Shown: positions 31,636 to 43,560 of the stretch, piece after piece
Numbering within the stretch: position 1 is the stretch's first letter
Layout: each line of letters begins with the position of its first letter
DNA from: Sciurus carolinensis
Taxonomy: Eukaryota > Chordata > Mammalia > Rodentia > Sciuridae
DNA: 64,000 nucleotides
Direction: 5' to 3'
Assembly (NCBI RefSeq): GCF_902686445.1
Contig: NC_062216.1
Coordinates: forward strand, 15,583,084 to 15,647,083
Translations under genes and position numbers: made by a program
The notes under the pieces: generated by a model
Told to the model about the DNA's origin: nothing
Seen by the model: only the letters and a program-made list of their open reading frames with translations
Database searches by the model: none

Positions 31636-32023
31636 TGTTTCTATAGTTTGGATCTGAAGTGTCCCCCAATGGAGTCTAAAATGGTTAGTCCCCATCATGG
31701 CAGGGTAATCTAAGAGGTAGGGCCTCTTAGACACTACCTTGGAGGTGTGAACTTTAAGAGGTAGAGTCAACTGGAAAGTCTTCCAGTCTTTGGGAGTGCT
31801 CTCTCCAAGGGGGATAGTGGGACCCTGCACCTTCTCTTCCTTTCTTGTTCCTGGCCATGAGGTGAATGAGTTTCCTCTGCTACATGCTTCCATCATGATG
31901 TGCTGCTTTTCCACAGGCCCCCAAAGCAACAGAGCCAACCGAAACCTCCAAAGTAAACCTTTCCTCTTTTGAAGGTGATTATCTCAGGTATTTTGTTACA
32001 GTAATGGAATGCTGACTAACACA
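31636..32023 (+). mobile_element. Solo MaLR LTR
   Basis: TG (31,636) to CA (32,023), 388 bp. 'ctatagtttggatctgaagt', 'cccaatggagtctaaaatgg', 'gatgtgctgcttttccacag' and 'attttgttacagtaatggaa' are the MaLR landmarks. No internal retroviral region. The flanking 5-mers do not match, so the TSD has decayed. The 111-codon antisense frame inside it is not called. Confidence 0.85.
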
Positions 32024-32650
32024 GGTGTGTTGAACTGCCATAGACCAATTGCCTTACGATTTCAGAAGGCTGAGAGACTCTCCTAGCCACTACCTTTTGG
32101 GAGTTTACCACAAGGTTTTATAAGCATGCTCTTGTTTGATCTTTAAGCTGAGGTTATTTCTTATCTAAGAAAGTTTGGCCTGAAAGACTAGAGATGAGAA
32201 GCAGTTTAATTTTTCTAAACCAGCATATTCTGGGCCCTTTATCCTTCTTCAAAAAATGTGCTTGAAAACTAAACAGCTTCTTGCTTAGCTCCGGCAATTC
32301 CTTAGCATACACAGCTGGAAGCACCCAGCTGATGTTTTCAACGTCACGTCCAGAGACCTTCTTAACTAAATCGACGAGCTCATTAAGCACTGTCTCTCTT
32401 TCAAGTTACTGCAGGCAACATTTTTTCAATTATTTTGCTACTCCATAACACGGGTCACCCTTTTTCCAGCCTCTAATTCTTTCCTCACTACCTTTCTAGC
32501 ATCCAGCTAGAGATGAGTCACCGTTTTCCTGCCTTTACTGACACCTATTCATTGATTTCCCAGTTCCTCTCTGCTGCCTTGTCCCAAAGCCAATGCCACA
32601 TGTTTTGGATTTTGCTATGGCAGTACCCCTCTTCTAGATGTGAATTGGTT
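32024..32650. other. Unique sequence with one odd open frame
   Basis: The minus strand is open at 32,408-32,154 (about 84 codons after a TAA, no ATG at its start). The peptide is Leu/Lys/Glu-rich and looks more protein-like than other chance frames here. I recognise no family. It could be an exon relic or chance. Confidence 0.35.
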
Positions 32651-32654
32651 TAGC

Positions 32655-33150
32655 ATTTATCTACTGCTGTGCAACAAATCACTCCAATTTTTTGTGGTTT
32701 CAAACAAGAACCATTTATTTGCTCAATCTTCTGTGGTTCAGTAATTTGGGCAGGCTTAGCCTGAGTGGCTTATCTCCATTCCACATGATGTTGGCTGGGT
32801 TCAATCATACTCTTGTGGTCAGTCGTCATTTTGTCCGTGAGCTGGCAGATCAAGATGGCCTCACTCACAGGCCTTCCAGTTGGCTGGGGCTACCAATAGA
32901 GGTGCCTCTGTTCTTTTCCATGTGGCCTCTCTACCAGAAAATCTGGGCTTTCTATGTGGTGGGGACAACATTCCAAGAGAGCAAGCCTCAGTGTGCAAGC
33001 ACTTAGAAATCTCTGGCCTGCATCACATTGGCTGATGTCCCACTGGCCAAAAAGACAGCCACATGGTTGAGGTCAAAGAGGACCAAGCGTGGGAATAGAT
33101 TCTGGGAGGCATGATCCATTTCAGGACCATCCATCCATCGCGCTGAGGTC
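32655..33150 (-). mobile_element. Ancient mammalian LTR (MaLR/ERVL-like)
   Basis: 'tctactgctgtgcaacaaat', 'gtggtttcaaacaagaacca', 'gcagatcaagatggcctcac' and 'gggaggcatgatccatttca' give the same antisense landmarks as the copy at 30.3 kb, but from a different subfamily. Confidence 0.65.
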
Positions 33151-34986
33151 CTCATCAATTTGCTCCTGCCGATTCCCAGACTTGGTGTATATCAGAGGAT
33201 TCTGAGGCGCATCCCTATCCTGATCTTGTTCTTCCCTTCTTCCAGGTGCTTGGGAGGATTACAGCTATTTCCATGTCCCCCTTTAGATTGATGGCCAGTG
33301 GCCTGAGATGGAAGAGCCTATTCTTTCTAGATACAGAATTTCATTTTCAGTGTGAACACCTCTCATCTCTCTTTTCCTCCTCTCCCCAGTGAACCCTGAA
33401 GTCTCTGTTGAGAGTGTGGTAGCTTCTTTTGACCTAAGTAGGCAACTGAATGAAACAAAGTCCCTTACCACTTTATACTACACAAAGAGCTAGCAATGAG
33501 CCTCTACCATTTTAAGCCATGGAGACTTTGGGTTTGTTGGTTACCATGACATAATGCAGCTTATCTGGATGGATACAGGTCCATGGTCTCTCTGTGCCCC
33601 ATGGTCAACTCTAGCTCCCTCCCTGAGCATTTCTCTATTGCCTTAAGTAACAAGAAAAGAGGACTATAGACCACAGAGTGTTGGGTGGAGAAGATGGAAG
33701 AACTGGGGAAGAAGAAAAAACTTTGCCTACCGAGGAGCCCATTGGTTATTTACCAAGCATTTATGAAGTGCCTCCTGTTTTCTGAAGGCCTTCGCATTGC
33801 TTGGGGTTTGTAAAAATGTGCAAGACACTTGCTCTGGGGGAGAACGAGGCTCGGGGAAAGTTGACACATGAACAGTGAACCGCACTAGAGAGTGATGAGA
33901 GCCACCAAGCAGTGGGACCGATTTTGCATTTGCTTCTGTAATTGGCTAATTAATTGTCCCTGTGACCATTTCCAGAGAGAAATTCCAGCCATAGTGGCTG
34001 GGGTGGCAGCCTCTTTGGAGCAGGTATGTGGCCATCCTCCCAAGGTGACATCTCTGAAGGCCAGCACTCATGTGGATTCATGAGGCCTGTGATTTGTTTA
34101 AAAGCCAGTCTCATTACTTTGTAATCACATATCAGATTCAATCCTCACAGATGACAAGCGTGGGACAGAACAGAGCTCTTCTGAGGGCTGCAGTTTGCAG
34201 TCCTGAGCAGGAACTGTGCTGAAAAGGGAAGGTACTGAACAGTCAGTGCCAGCTCGAGCCCAGGGCTTTGGGAGGCTGGGCCGCCTCCACCACAAAGCTC
34301 TGAGACTCTGACGTGGTAAAGCCCCGGGGCAGGAAGGCATGAGCCTGTGAACTATGAACTTCCAGCTGGAGCTGGAGCAGCATTTTGAAGGCGAATCCAC
34401 CTCGGGATGTCTGGGATCAGCCAGGCTGGGCTGTGAGGGCTCCCTGGCAGGGCAGCTCAGGGTGGGCGTTTCCTGAGGTCGGACCCATGGTGCGGCCAGC
34501 TGGAGGGTGGAACTTAACCAGCAGGTGTGATTCGGGTGTGTGGTCGTGGTTCGTGGGTGGGCAGAGCTTCACGGCGGCTAGTGGGAATGAAGTTTACTCT
34601 GCAGCGTGAACACTCTATGCGTTCCTCAAGCTGGGAGCCATGGAATCCTAAAGTGCGGAATGTGTGTGGGGATCCCTGTGGAGCCCACATGCATGACCCC
34701 TTCTGAAGCCTACGTGGTCCTCTGAGGCTGCCTCTGTGCCAGCTGGTGCCCAGGGCTTTTGCCATGAGCAGAAGGGTCGAACCACCAGACACACCAGAGA
34801 GGCACCTGCTACAGGCCAGGCAGAGGAGCCGGAAGTGGATCTGCGCAGCTCTCAGTCTGTGCGTCTCTGCCCCCACCGAGGCTTGTGCGTCTTTCCACCT
34901 CTCGCCAGTGTCTGGCCGTGTCATGCAGCTGTCCCTCTGCTGTCCCAATCCCAAGCCCTAGTAGCATCCTCTCTTCAGATAACCCA
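33151..34986. other. Mostly unique sequence, no gene supported
   Basis: A short L2-like antisense patch lies at 33,752-33,850 ('accaagcatttatgaagtgc'). Frames up to 146 codons overlap on both strands. Confidence 0.4.
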
Positions 34987-35855
34987 TTCCTTTCCCTCCC
35001 TCCCTCCCTCCCTTCCTCTCTTCCTCCCTCCCTCCCTCCCTCCCTCCCTTCCTCCCTCCCCCTCCCTCCCTCCCTCCCTTCCTTCCTTCCTTCCTCCCCC
35101 TCCCTCCCTTCCTTCCTTCCTTTCTCCCTCCCTCCCTCCCTTCCTCTCTTCCTCCCTCCCTCCCTCCCTCCCTCCCTTCCTCTCTTCCTTCCTTCCTCCC
35201 TTTCCCTCCCTCCCTCCTGTCCTCCCTCCCTCCCTCCCTCCCTCCCTTCCTTCCTTCCTTCCTTCCTCCCTTTCCCTCCCTCCCTCCTGTCCTCCCTCCC
35301 TCCCTCCCTCCCTTCCTTCCTCCCTCCCTCCCTCCCTCCCTCCCTCCTTTCCTTCCTTCCTTCCTCCCTCCCTCCCTTCCTTCCTTCCTCTCTTCCTCCC
35401 TCCCTCCCTCCCTTCCTTCCTTCCTTCCTCCCTCCCTCCCTTCCTTCCTTCCTCTCTTCCTCCCTCCCTCCCTCCCTTCCTTCCTTCCTTCCTCCCTCCC
35501 TCCCTTCCTTCCTTCCTCCCTTTCCCTCCCTCCCTCCCTCCCTTCCTTCCTTCCTTCCTCCCTCCCTCCCTTCCTTCCTTCCTCTCTTCCTCCCTCCCTC
35601 CCTCCCTTCCTTCCTCCCTCCCTCCCTCCCTCCCTCCCTCCTTTCCTTCCTTCCTTCCTCCCTCCCTCCCTTCCTTCCTTCCTCTCTTCCTCCCTCCCTC
35701 CCTCCCTTCCTTCCTTCCTTCCTTCCTCCCTCCCTCCCTTCCTTCCTTCCTCCCTCCCCTACTCCCTCCCTCCAGTCCTCTCTCTCTCTCTTTCTTTCTC
35801 TCTCTCTTTTTTTCTTTCTTTCATTCTTTCTTTCTTTTCTTTCTCTTTCTTTTCC
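34987..35855. repeat. Extreme polypyrimidine tract, (CCCT/CCTT)n
   Basis: Only six purines occur in 869 nt (35,219; 35,289; 35,761; 35,774; 35,775; 35,823). The run 35,290-35,760 is 471 nt of pure C and T. It is built from CCCT and CCTT units with CCTCTCTT breaks, then CT and CTTT at the right end. The Pro/Ser/Leu-rich frames of 328-409 codons and the antisense Arg/Gly/Glu-rich frame of 352 codons are products of the repeat and not genes. Confidence 0.98.
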
Positions 35856-38499
35856 AAGATCACACACTTAAAAACAAAGGTCTTTTAATCCTATGGGCAA
35901 AAGAAGCAGTTTCCAGCACTCAGAGTCCCACTCTTACCCTCTTGGAAGGAAAAAAGAGGAAATGAGTATGTTTTATAAAGATCTATCTGTCTTCTATCCG
36001 TCATCTCTTTTAATTCCCTCCCTGCGTGTTTTGAGCATGGAGCAGCGGTAGCGGGAGGAACCAGAACGAGCAGAGGCTGTGGTCAAGGTGGTCAGAAGTC
36101 CAGCAGGCTCCAGAGCCCCACTCTGGCAGACGAACTACAACTGAGGCCAGGGGACACCCAACAGGGCACTCCACTTACGGGTGACTGGTGGTCTTTGACC
36201 AACTGGCAAGGCTTATAAAGGACCCAGCTGGGGCTAGGTACGCAGAGCCCCAGGGTCAAGGGGAATCTTATTGACAAGAGTCATGAAGGCAGGTTGGCCT
36301 CTTCCATGGCTGTTGACAGCGTTGACCTAGGGCCTTCCTTGTGCCGGGCGAGGGGCAAGGCACGTGCAGGAGGGCTTTGGGAGCAGGTGGGACCACCTCG
36401 TAATGTGGTTAGGCCTCAGGCATGAGGACGTCAGTGACTCGATGTCTCAGCTCGCCCTCAAGCCAGCTTGTGACTGTGTTTGCTTCAGGGGAATCCACCA
36501 GAAGTCCCTGAAGGCAGCAAATGGGCCTCTCTGGTCAGGTTTCCTTAAACCCCTTCCAACATGGCTGCCATGCCTTAAAGATAACTTTCCTGAATCATAG
36601 TTCTTCATTTTCTAATTTGCTGCAATAAATTGTCTTCTCCCCCAGCCCCAACCGAGTGACCCTCACTGAAGCCCTGAGGCGGGGCTCTTCCCTCTGGGGC
36701 TTCTTGAACCTGGAGATGTGGGGTGTGAGGCCCTGTACCCCCCACAGCACAGTCACATTCAGACTCAGGCGTGAGGGGCTGGCCAGCACTGTGTCCTCTC
36801 CGCCTTGGCTTGTGGCCTCCCTTGTGGTCATGGAGTAAGCCGTCGCTGGCTCCTGGGTTCCTGGGTCCAGCTTCTCAGGTGGGAGAGTGGGTTCAGCCAT
36901 TGCCACAGGGCTCTTGCTTTCAGACACCATCGCTCTACCTCTTCTTCCTTTTCCAGTCTTTTCCCCTTGGCAGCACTTGTGGTATTGGAGTCCTGGCCTC
37001 CTCCGGGGACAGAGCTTCCTGTTCTTGAGTTGCTTGTCCTCTTTCCCCTCCTTCTCCTCCTTCTCTTCCTCATCTTTGACTTCCTCTTCCCAGGATAGGC
37101 CTAAAGTCCCATCACCTTTCACCTAGAGTGAGGTGAGGACTGACCAGTGCTGTAGATGGCTTTACAAGGTCACATTGCATCCACCTCACACCATCAGGTC
37201 CCGTGACAAAGCAGTTGGTTTGTGTGACTTTATCGAGAGCCGGGAGGCAGGCCGAGGTACAGGCTTCCGTGGGGAGCGGGAGCTGGAGTCTGCCATGGAG
37301 GCTCTTTGATGGGCAGTTTCCGGGGTTACCATCGTGACTCGGAATTCCTTTCTCTCGTGAGTCTGTGGGTTGCTTCATCGTGACATTTAGGTGAACTTCA
37401 GTTTGGTAGTTTCCCTCCATGTCTGACTCTCCATTTTTGAATCTGCATCCCCAAGAAGAAACCCCCAAGGTCTTGGCCAGGGACTATGGAAATGGCAGAG
37501 AGCAAGAAACTTCCTGCTGTATTCTTGAACTGATCTTTCCAACCCAGAGCCTGGGCACAGGGTGGATGCCCCATGGCACCAGTGGGTTAAAGGTCCCTAA
37601 ATCAACATTATCCATGTCTATAAGGGGAGGACAAGGCCAGGAGGGTGAGGCATTATCTTCCTTCCTTTGGCCCTTTTCTTGGGATGGAGGCCCTGAGGCT
37701 GCTTCCGGGATAAGGCAGACTCAGCTTCTCAGTTCCCAGGAGGCAGGTGGAGGGGAGAGGCCCCACATCTGAGGTCAGGGCTAGGACACACTCCCGCGGC
37801 TTACCTTTCCCCTCTGCATCCCCTGACAGAGTTCATGCGTGTGCACGTCAGGGGGCCTTGCCATTGCCTCCCTTACTTGATTTTATATGTATATGTCTTT
37901 TCTTTCCAGTTAGTTTATTTCAGAGGAAAAATACAAAGCTCCCCATGGCAGCCTCAGAGCTGGCTCTCAGACACACGGATGGCTGGGGTGAAGCAGGAAG
38001 AGGCTTCCTCGTCTCTGGCTAAGAGAGCAGAGATGGAAAGAAGGTCAGAGGAATTCACACTGGGAAAGATCTCAACACAGAGGATCAGGAGTCTCTTCTG
38101 GAACCCTAGAAACTTTCAGAGACCAGACAGTGAGGTGTGTTTATTTGGGGGACCGTGGGTCTGGTGAACCCACAGAAGTGTCTGGTCATTCTCCACGGTC
38201 ATTAACCCTGCATTTGTATCAGCACCCTGAAACATACTTTGTTCAGACATGTCTTTGTCCAGGTGGGTCTCCAGCAAGGGGGTTGGCTGGCTAATCTGGG
38301 AAGCTGCTATGGAGACAGGGGATTGTTTTAATTTTAATGCTTTGGACCAAGTGCAGAGACAAACACCCCATGAGCATCATGGATGAAGAAGGAAGCAGGT
38401 AGGTGGTTTTAGGACTAGTCTGACCTTTGTTTTGTCATTTATTTATCCATGGGATCCATGTCATTTATTTATCCATTTATTTATCCCCCTTATTGCATG
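35856..38499. other. Unique sequence, no gene supported
   Basis: 36.6-37.1 kb has a 175-codon minus frame opposite several plus frames. The Glu/Lys-rich part comes from a CTCCTT-type patch (37,040-37,090). No splice-flanked exon was recognised. Confidence 0.4.
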
Positions 38500-38610
38500 C
38501 CCTTAACCCCTCCATAAGCTCTGATGCCAAAGACCAGAGGGTACGTGGCCACTCTCTACTTATTTCATTACCTGTCACGTAGTAGGTGCTCACTAAACGT
38601 TGCACCTCTG
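38500..38610 (+). mobile_element. L2 LINE 3' fragment
   Basis: 'ctccataagctctgatgcca', 'cctgtcacgtagtaggtgct' and 'cactaaacgttg' match the L2 3' end in sense. Confidence 0.65.
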
Positions 38611-39465
38611 GAAACATCAATTCTAATCCTCGTGGCCAGTTCCTAGCTCTCTCTGTATTCCCACCACCTCTGGTCAAGGCTTTGAGGTATGTTCATTCTT
38701 GTGGATTCAGACCGAAAAATGGAGGTTGGTGCAATGGCTCTCCACATAGAAACCAAAACACAAAAAACCTGGATCAAAACTAAGCATTTAATGGGAGCTT
38801 TGGATTGCTGTCTGTGTTCAGGTCATGGATGGACAAGGAGTCGAATTCTTCCTCTAACGAAGGTGATGCTGATGCTTATGAACAGTGAGAGTCCTTTGGC
38901 CTCCAACCAGAACCACAGCATCGATTTAAACATTTATTTCTGTTTAAATAACTGCCTTGAAGTTCTCTAACTTGGTCCACTCCCACTCTCGCCTGAAGTT
39001 ACTTTGTGCTCCTTTGTTCTGGATTGCTGTCTCGAGGCCACGTTCGTGCAGACGTCTGATCGGGACAGCTCTCTGAAGGTTAGATCTTGGGAGCTGAGCC
39101 CCTCAGGAAATGAAGTCCTCCCCCTGGGCAGCTCGACAGGAGAAGTGATGGAAGAAGCAGGCGGAGACTCGTGGCTCAAAGGAGGGATTAATTATGAATC
39201 TCACTCAAATGCTCTGTCCCTGTCTAGCACTGTCACCAATAATTAAGAGCTGAGAATACTGCTGTTTTCAATGAGAATTTTCACGGGGGAAATTGAAAGT
39301 TCTTTAGAAACATCATCTGGAGATCAATTTTAACACCTTGGTAGCAACGTGGAATGAATTAGAGGCAGAAGAGGTCTCATTGGGGGTCCTGGTTCTCCTA
39401 CACAGTAGCCATATCATATTGAGTAAGTCACTTCAACTTTAGGTGGGTTCTTTCCTTCCTTTTCT
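38611..39465. other. Unique sequence, no gene seen
   Basis: No exon recognised. A worn MIR may start near 39,385 and be cut by the microsatellite at 39.47 kb. Confidence 0.4.
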
Positions 39466-39467
39466 TT

Positions 39468-39507
<40 letters not shown>

Positions 39508-39640
39508 CTTCTTCTTCTTCTTCTTCTTCTTCTTCTTCTTCTTCTTCTTCTCCTTCTCCTTCTCCTTCTCCTTCTCCTCCTCCTTCTCCTCCTCCTCCCC
39601 TTCCCCTCCTTCTCTTTCTCCTTCTCCTTCTTTGCTGTAA
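39466..39640. repeat. Composite (TC)n-(TTC)n-(CTCCTT)n tract
   Basis: TC units to about 39,501, then about 16 TTC units to 39,550, then CTCCTT-type units. It is pyrimidine-only from 39,466 to about 39,631. The Arg/Glu/Lys-rich minus frames are artefacts. (GAA)n/(TTC)n tracts can form triplexes. Confidence 0.97.
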
Positions 39641-40395
39641 AAATGAAAACAGTAAAATTCCTTCCATTTAGAGAGCACCTATTCTTAACAGTCCATAAAA
39701 TGGAGATAATACAACTGGCCACCACTTAGTGAGCCCATTTTGTGATATGTTACAGGATGCTATCTGTATTTCATTACAATCTACAAAAGATTTGAACCAA
39801 ATCCCTCTTGTAAACTCATGTGCACACACACACACATATGTATGCCCATGCACACACATGTGCATATGGAACTCATGAGCATAAAATAAATATGTCAGAG
39901 CACAAGTAGGAAAACGATGATGGGAAGGAGAGGCAAGGCTAGTACTCAGAGATGTGCACTAGGAAAGCATTTGGAAGCAGTAATTGGTGTGCATTTTATC
40001 CTTGATAATCCTGCCGTCACTTCTCCAGAGGTGGCCAATGTTTAGATCAGATTTGGCATTCAACATGGGAATTCTGAAATATATAGACAACATTATTATT
40101 TGAAAGAAAGGGGGTGCTTGGGGTCAAGAGTCAAGGTCCTGAAGGATGCAGGGTATGGAGTTTCTGGAAAGAGCAAAAAGGGAGACTAACTGTTCAGTTT
40201 GTCTAGACCCGGCTCCCTCAGGCTGTTGGGCAGGAGAAGATGAAGTAGCCTTGAGCGTTAGATGCTGCACCTCCCAGGAGAGGCAACTGATCATGGCAGA
40301 GCTGTGAGGAGGTTCAGCGAGGATGAGAAAGCAGCAGACATGAGGAGGTAGTGGGGGATGCTACAGGGGACCAGGGCCAGTCGAAAATCAGCCCC
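39641..40395. other. Unique sequence, no gene seen
   Basis: A short CA/TG-rich patch lies at 39,820-39,865. Confidence 0.4.
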
Positions 40396-40397
40396 TC

Positions 40398-40768
40398 CTA
40401 GTCCATCCTGGCTGCCATAACAAAACACCAGAAACTGGGCAATTTATAAACAACAGAAATTTATAGTTCACACTTTTGGTGCCTGGGAAGTTTAAAATCA
40501 AGATAGCTATAGATCTGGTGTCTGGTGAGGGCTCATCCTTTGCTTCAAAGATGGTGCCTTCTTGCTGTGAGCTCATAAGGCAGAAGGTGGAAGGGTAAAA
40601 ATGGCCAACCAAGCTCCATCAAGCCCCCTTTAAGGGCACTCATCCCCTTCCCCAGGGTGGAACCACCATGAGCTAATCGCTTCCAGTGCCTCCACCACTG
40701 AATTTGATTTCCTGAGGGGTCAAGTTTCAATATGAATTTTGGGGAAACACAAGAATTCACACCACAGC
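40398..40768 (-). mobile_element. MST-like MaLR LTR fossil
   Basis: 'tcctggctgccataacaaaa', 'caccagaaactgggcaattt', 'ataaacaacagaaatttata' and 'atttggggaaacacaagaa'-type ending are the antisense landmarks of MST LTRs. The 264-codon frame that starts in unique DNA and ends here (41,339-40,545) is not supported. Confidence 0.85.
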
Positions 40769-42545
40769 ACCCGCCCTGCTCCAGCACCTCACTCCCCAGA
40801 ACACAGTGGCAATCCTGGTGAGAAAAGGCAGAGGAGAGAGAATGTACCCAACTGGGGCTGAAAAACTCTGGATTGACTAGAAACCAATTTATACTCCTGG
40901 CCAGGACAGAGGCTTGGAATAGAAAATGAGTTGAGTCATGGAAATGTGTGGAAGTTCCATTTCTGCATACCTGCTTTTGTGGCCTAAGAAGATAAACCCT
41001 GTTCTTTGGCAGTGTTTCCACTTGGTTTCTGACCTCTGTCGTGCCAAGATTAGCTAACTCCTCCTTTTGTCTGAGCCACCTTCTGGTCCTCTGTCTGCTT
41101 GTTCCGAGGGAGGGGACAGGAGCACTGGAGACCTTCTCTTCCATCAGAATGGATGCAGGGATCTCAGGGGTCTGTCTTAGGGCCCCTTTATCTGCTGCGG
41201 CACTGTTTTCACCACAGTCTCCAGCAAGCTGGCATGAGGGGTAGGGACAATGCACAGGTGGCTTCTCCTGTGCAGGCATCCAGTTCCCTGCTTCTCTTGG
41301 TCCCCTGATTCTGTGGCTTGGCTGGGGGACAGACAGCATGGGGCAGAACTGTGTTCTGGATACCCACCAGGGTGCTCCTTTCCCTTCTCTCCAGACCTCC
41401 CATGATCAGCTTGTAGTCAGAAATGGGTCATTCCAAGTTCTTATACCATCAACTTGATCCCATGATCCCTTTAGAATCCTGCATGCTGGAATTTGAGACA
41501 TAAAAATGAGCTTTCTCTTCTGTTCTTTTTGCTATGAATCTCAACAGGCTAACTGAAGTTCATAAACCAAACCTCGGAATATTTTGATTTTTCCTCCTTT
41601 TTGTTGTTACGTTAAATTGAATTTGGCCTGAAAAAACTTCCATACTTCATACTTGAGTCCTTGTTTAGTGAATTAATACCTAACTCAGTACATAAACACA
41701 CTGAAAACCTAACTTGGGAATTTGCCTTTGAAACAAATAAGCTGTCTCAGTAATTTGAGCAGTTGAACTTGAGTCAAATCAGATTCAGATAAGGCCAATA
41801 CCAAGTTCCATGCAATGGAGCTGTCTCTGAACCTCATTTCCTTTTTTTTTCTTTTTTTTGTTGGTCAGTTCCCTTTTTTTGGTTAGCCAACCACGTGGCA
41901 ACCTGGTGGGAGCCTCAATGAACCTGTTCTTGTTCTAGGGGATGCCCAATTTGTGAATCGTACTTCGTGCCATTCAACTCTGTTAAGTTTGATTTGTCTG
42001 AAGTTTTAACAGTTATAATGATGCTCCTCAGAGGCAGGAAATGGAGTCTTCTAGTATGATCTGAATGGAGAATAACCAAAGGCATCCAAAATATAATTTG
42101 GCCACAGATGCATAGCTTATATTCTCAATGATTTCTAGAGATAACATATAAAGTTGGGCTAAAACTGCTCATGATCAATGGGAAGGCAAAAATCATTTCA
42201 AGATTAATAATTCCTGAAGATTTTTCAAAGCAATAGTTGCTTAGGAGTGGCACGACCTATTCTGATTTGAGATCCATGGAAGTTCTACCAAGGATCTCCA
42301 CAGAAGTGAACTGCTGTGAAGCTGATGGTATTCAAGGGATCTCCACAATAGGTGCCACAGTGACGTTTGCCCAGCCACGACTTGTGACACCTCTGAGTGA
42401 GCTAATGATGTAATGATGACCCATAAACCACCAGGATGATTGACTGTAAGCCAGAACTACATCACTCAAGGACTTGACTCTGAGGCTCTCATTTGACCCA
42501 GGAATAAATTTAAGAGTATCAGAGCACTCTTTGTCAAAGGTGAAG
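40769..42545. other. Unique sequence, no gene supported
   Basis: Frames around 41.0-41.3 kb overlap on both strands. The stretch at 41.6-42.5 kb is AT-rich with no recognised repeat. Confidence 0.4.
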
Positions 42546-42552
42546 CGTTACC

Positions 42553-43358
42553 TTATTTATTATATTTATTTTTATTTTTTATTTGTTCTTTTTAGATACA
42601 CCTGACAGTAGAGTGGATTTTGACATGTTATACACATATAGAATATAACTTATTCTAGTTAGGATCCCATTCTTGTGGTTGTACATGATATGGAGTTACA
42701 CTGGTCATGTATTCATATATGAACATGAGAAAGTTATGTCTCATTCATTCTACTGTCATTCCCAATCCCATCCTCCCCTCCTTCTTCATTCTCCTTGGTC
42801 TAATCCACTGAACTCTATTCTCAGTCCCTCCCATCTTATTGTGTGTCAGCATCTGCATATTGGAGAGAATATTCAGCCTTTGGTCTTTTGGGGACTGACT
42901 TATTTCACTTAGCATGATAGTCTCCAGCTCCATCCATTTACTGGCAAATGCCATAATTTCATTCTTTATGGCTGAGTAATATTCAGCTGTGCAAATACAC
43001 CATCTTTTCTTTACCCATTCATCAGTTAAAGGATTGGTTCCATAACTTTGCTATTGTGAATTGAGCTGCTATAAACATTGATGTGGCTGCATCACTGTAG
43101 TATGCTGATTTTAAGTCCTTTGGGTATAAACCAAGGCATGGGATAGCTGGATCAAATGGTGGTTCCATTTCACATTTTCTGAGGCATCTCCATACTGCTT
43201 TCCAGAGTGGTTGCATCATTTTACATTCCCACCAGCAACGTATGAGTGGACCCTTTCCCCCACATCCTCGCCAACATTTATTGTTACTTGTATTCTTGAT
43301 AATTGCCATTCTGACTGCAGAGAGAATGAAATCTCAGTGTAGTTTTAATTTGCATTTC
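42553..43358 (-). mobile_element. 5'-truncated L1 (ORF2 C-terminus plus 3' UTR)
   Basis: The minus frame 43,309-43,022 encodes the L1 ORF2 Cys-rich C-terminus (CWRGCGGKG..., WNQS). It is clearly homologous to the 18.7-18.9 kb region of the full-length copy but from a different subfamily, because the 3' UTRs differ. T-rich sequence at 42,553-42,590 is the A-tail. This copy keeps the 7 bases that the full-length copy has lost at 18,490. Confidence 0.92.
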
Positions 43359-43361
43359 TAT

Positions 43362-43560
43362 TAGAGCACACTTTCTCGAAATGCAGACCACGAAACATCT
43401 GCATTGGCTTCACATGGTGCACCATCATGCAGATCCCTAGGTTCTGCCTCTGACCTACTGAATCAAACGCTGCAAGGATAAGACCTAGGACTCTGTTTTC
43501 AACAGATCTTCTAAGTGACCCTATGTATACTAGCTGATCCAGAACAAAGATCTTCACCTT
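43362..43560 (+). mobile_element. MER5-like hAT MITE
   Basis: 'gcagatccctaggttctgcc', 'tctgacctactgaatcaaac' and 'aacagatcttctaagtgacc' follow the MER5 order. It abuts the 5' end of the truncated L1. Confidence 0.75.

Noticed and set aside
34736..35965. 409-, 328- and 352-codon frames (Pro/Ser/Leu-rich and Arg/Gly/Glu-rich)
   Set aside because: They only translate the CCCT/CCTT repeat. Such DNA lacks stop codons in several frames.
40545..41339. 264-codon minus-strand frame
   Set aside because: It ends inside an MST-like LTR, overlaps plus-strand frames, and has no domain, splice or start context.
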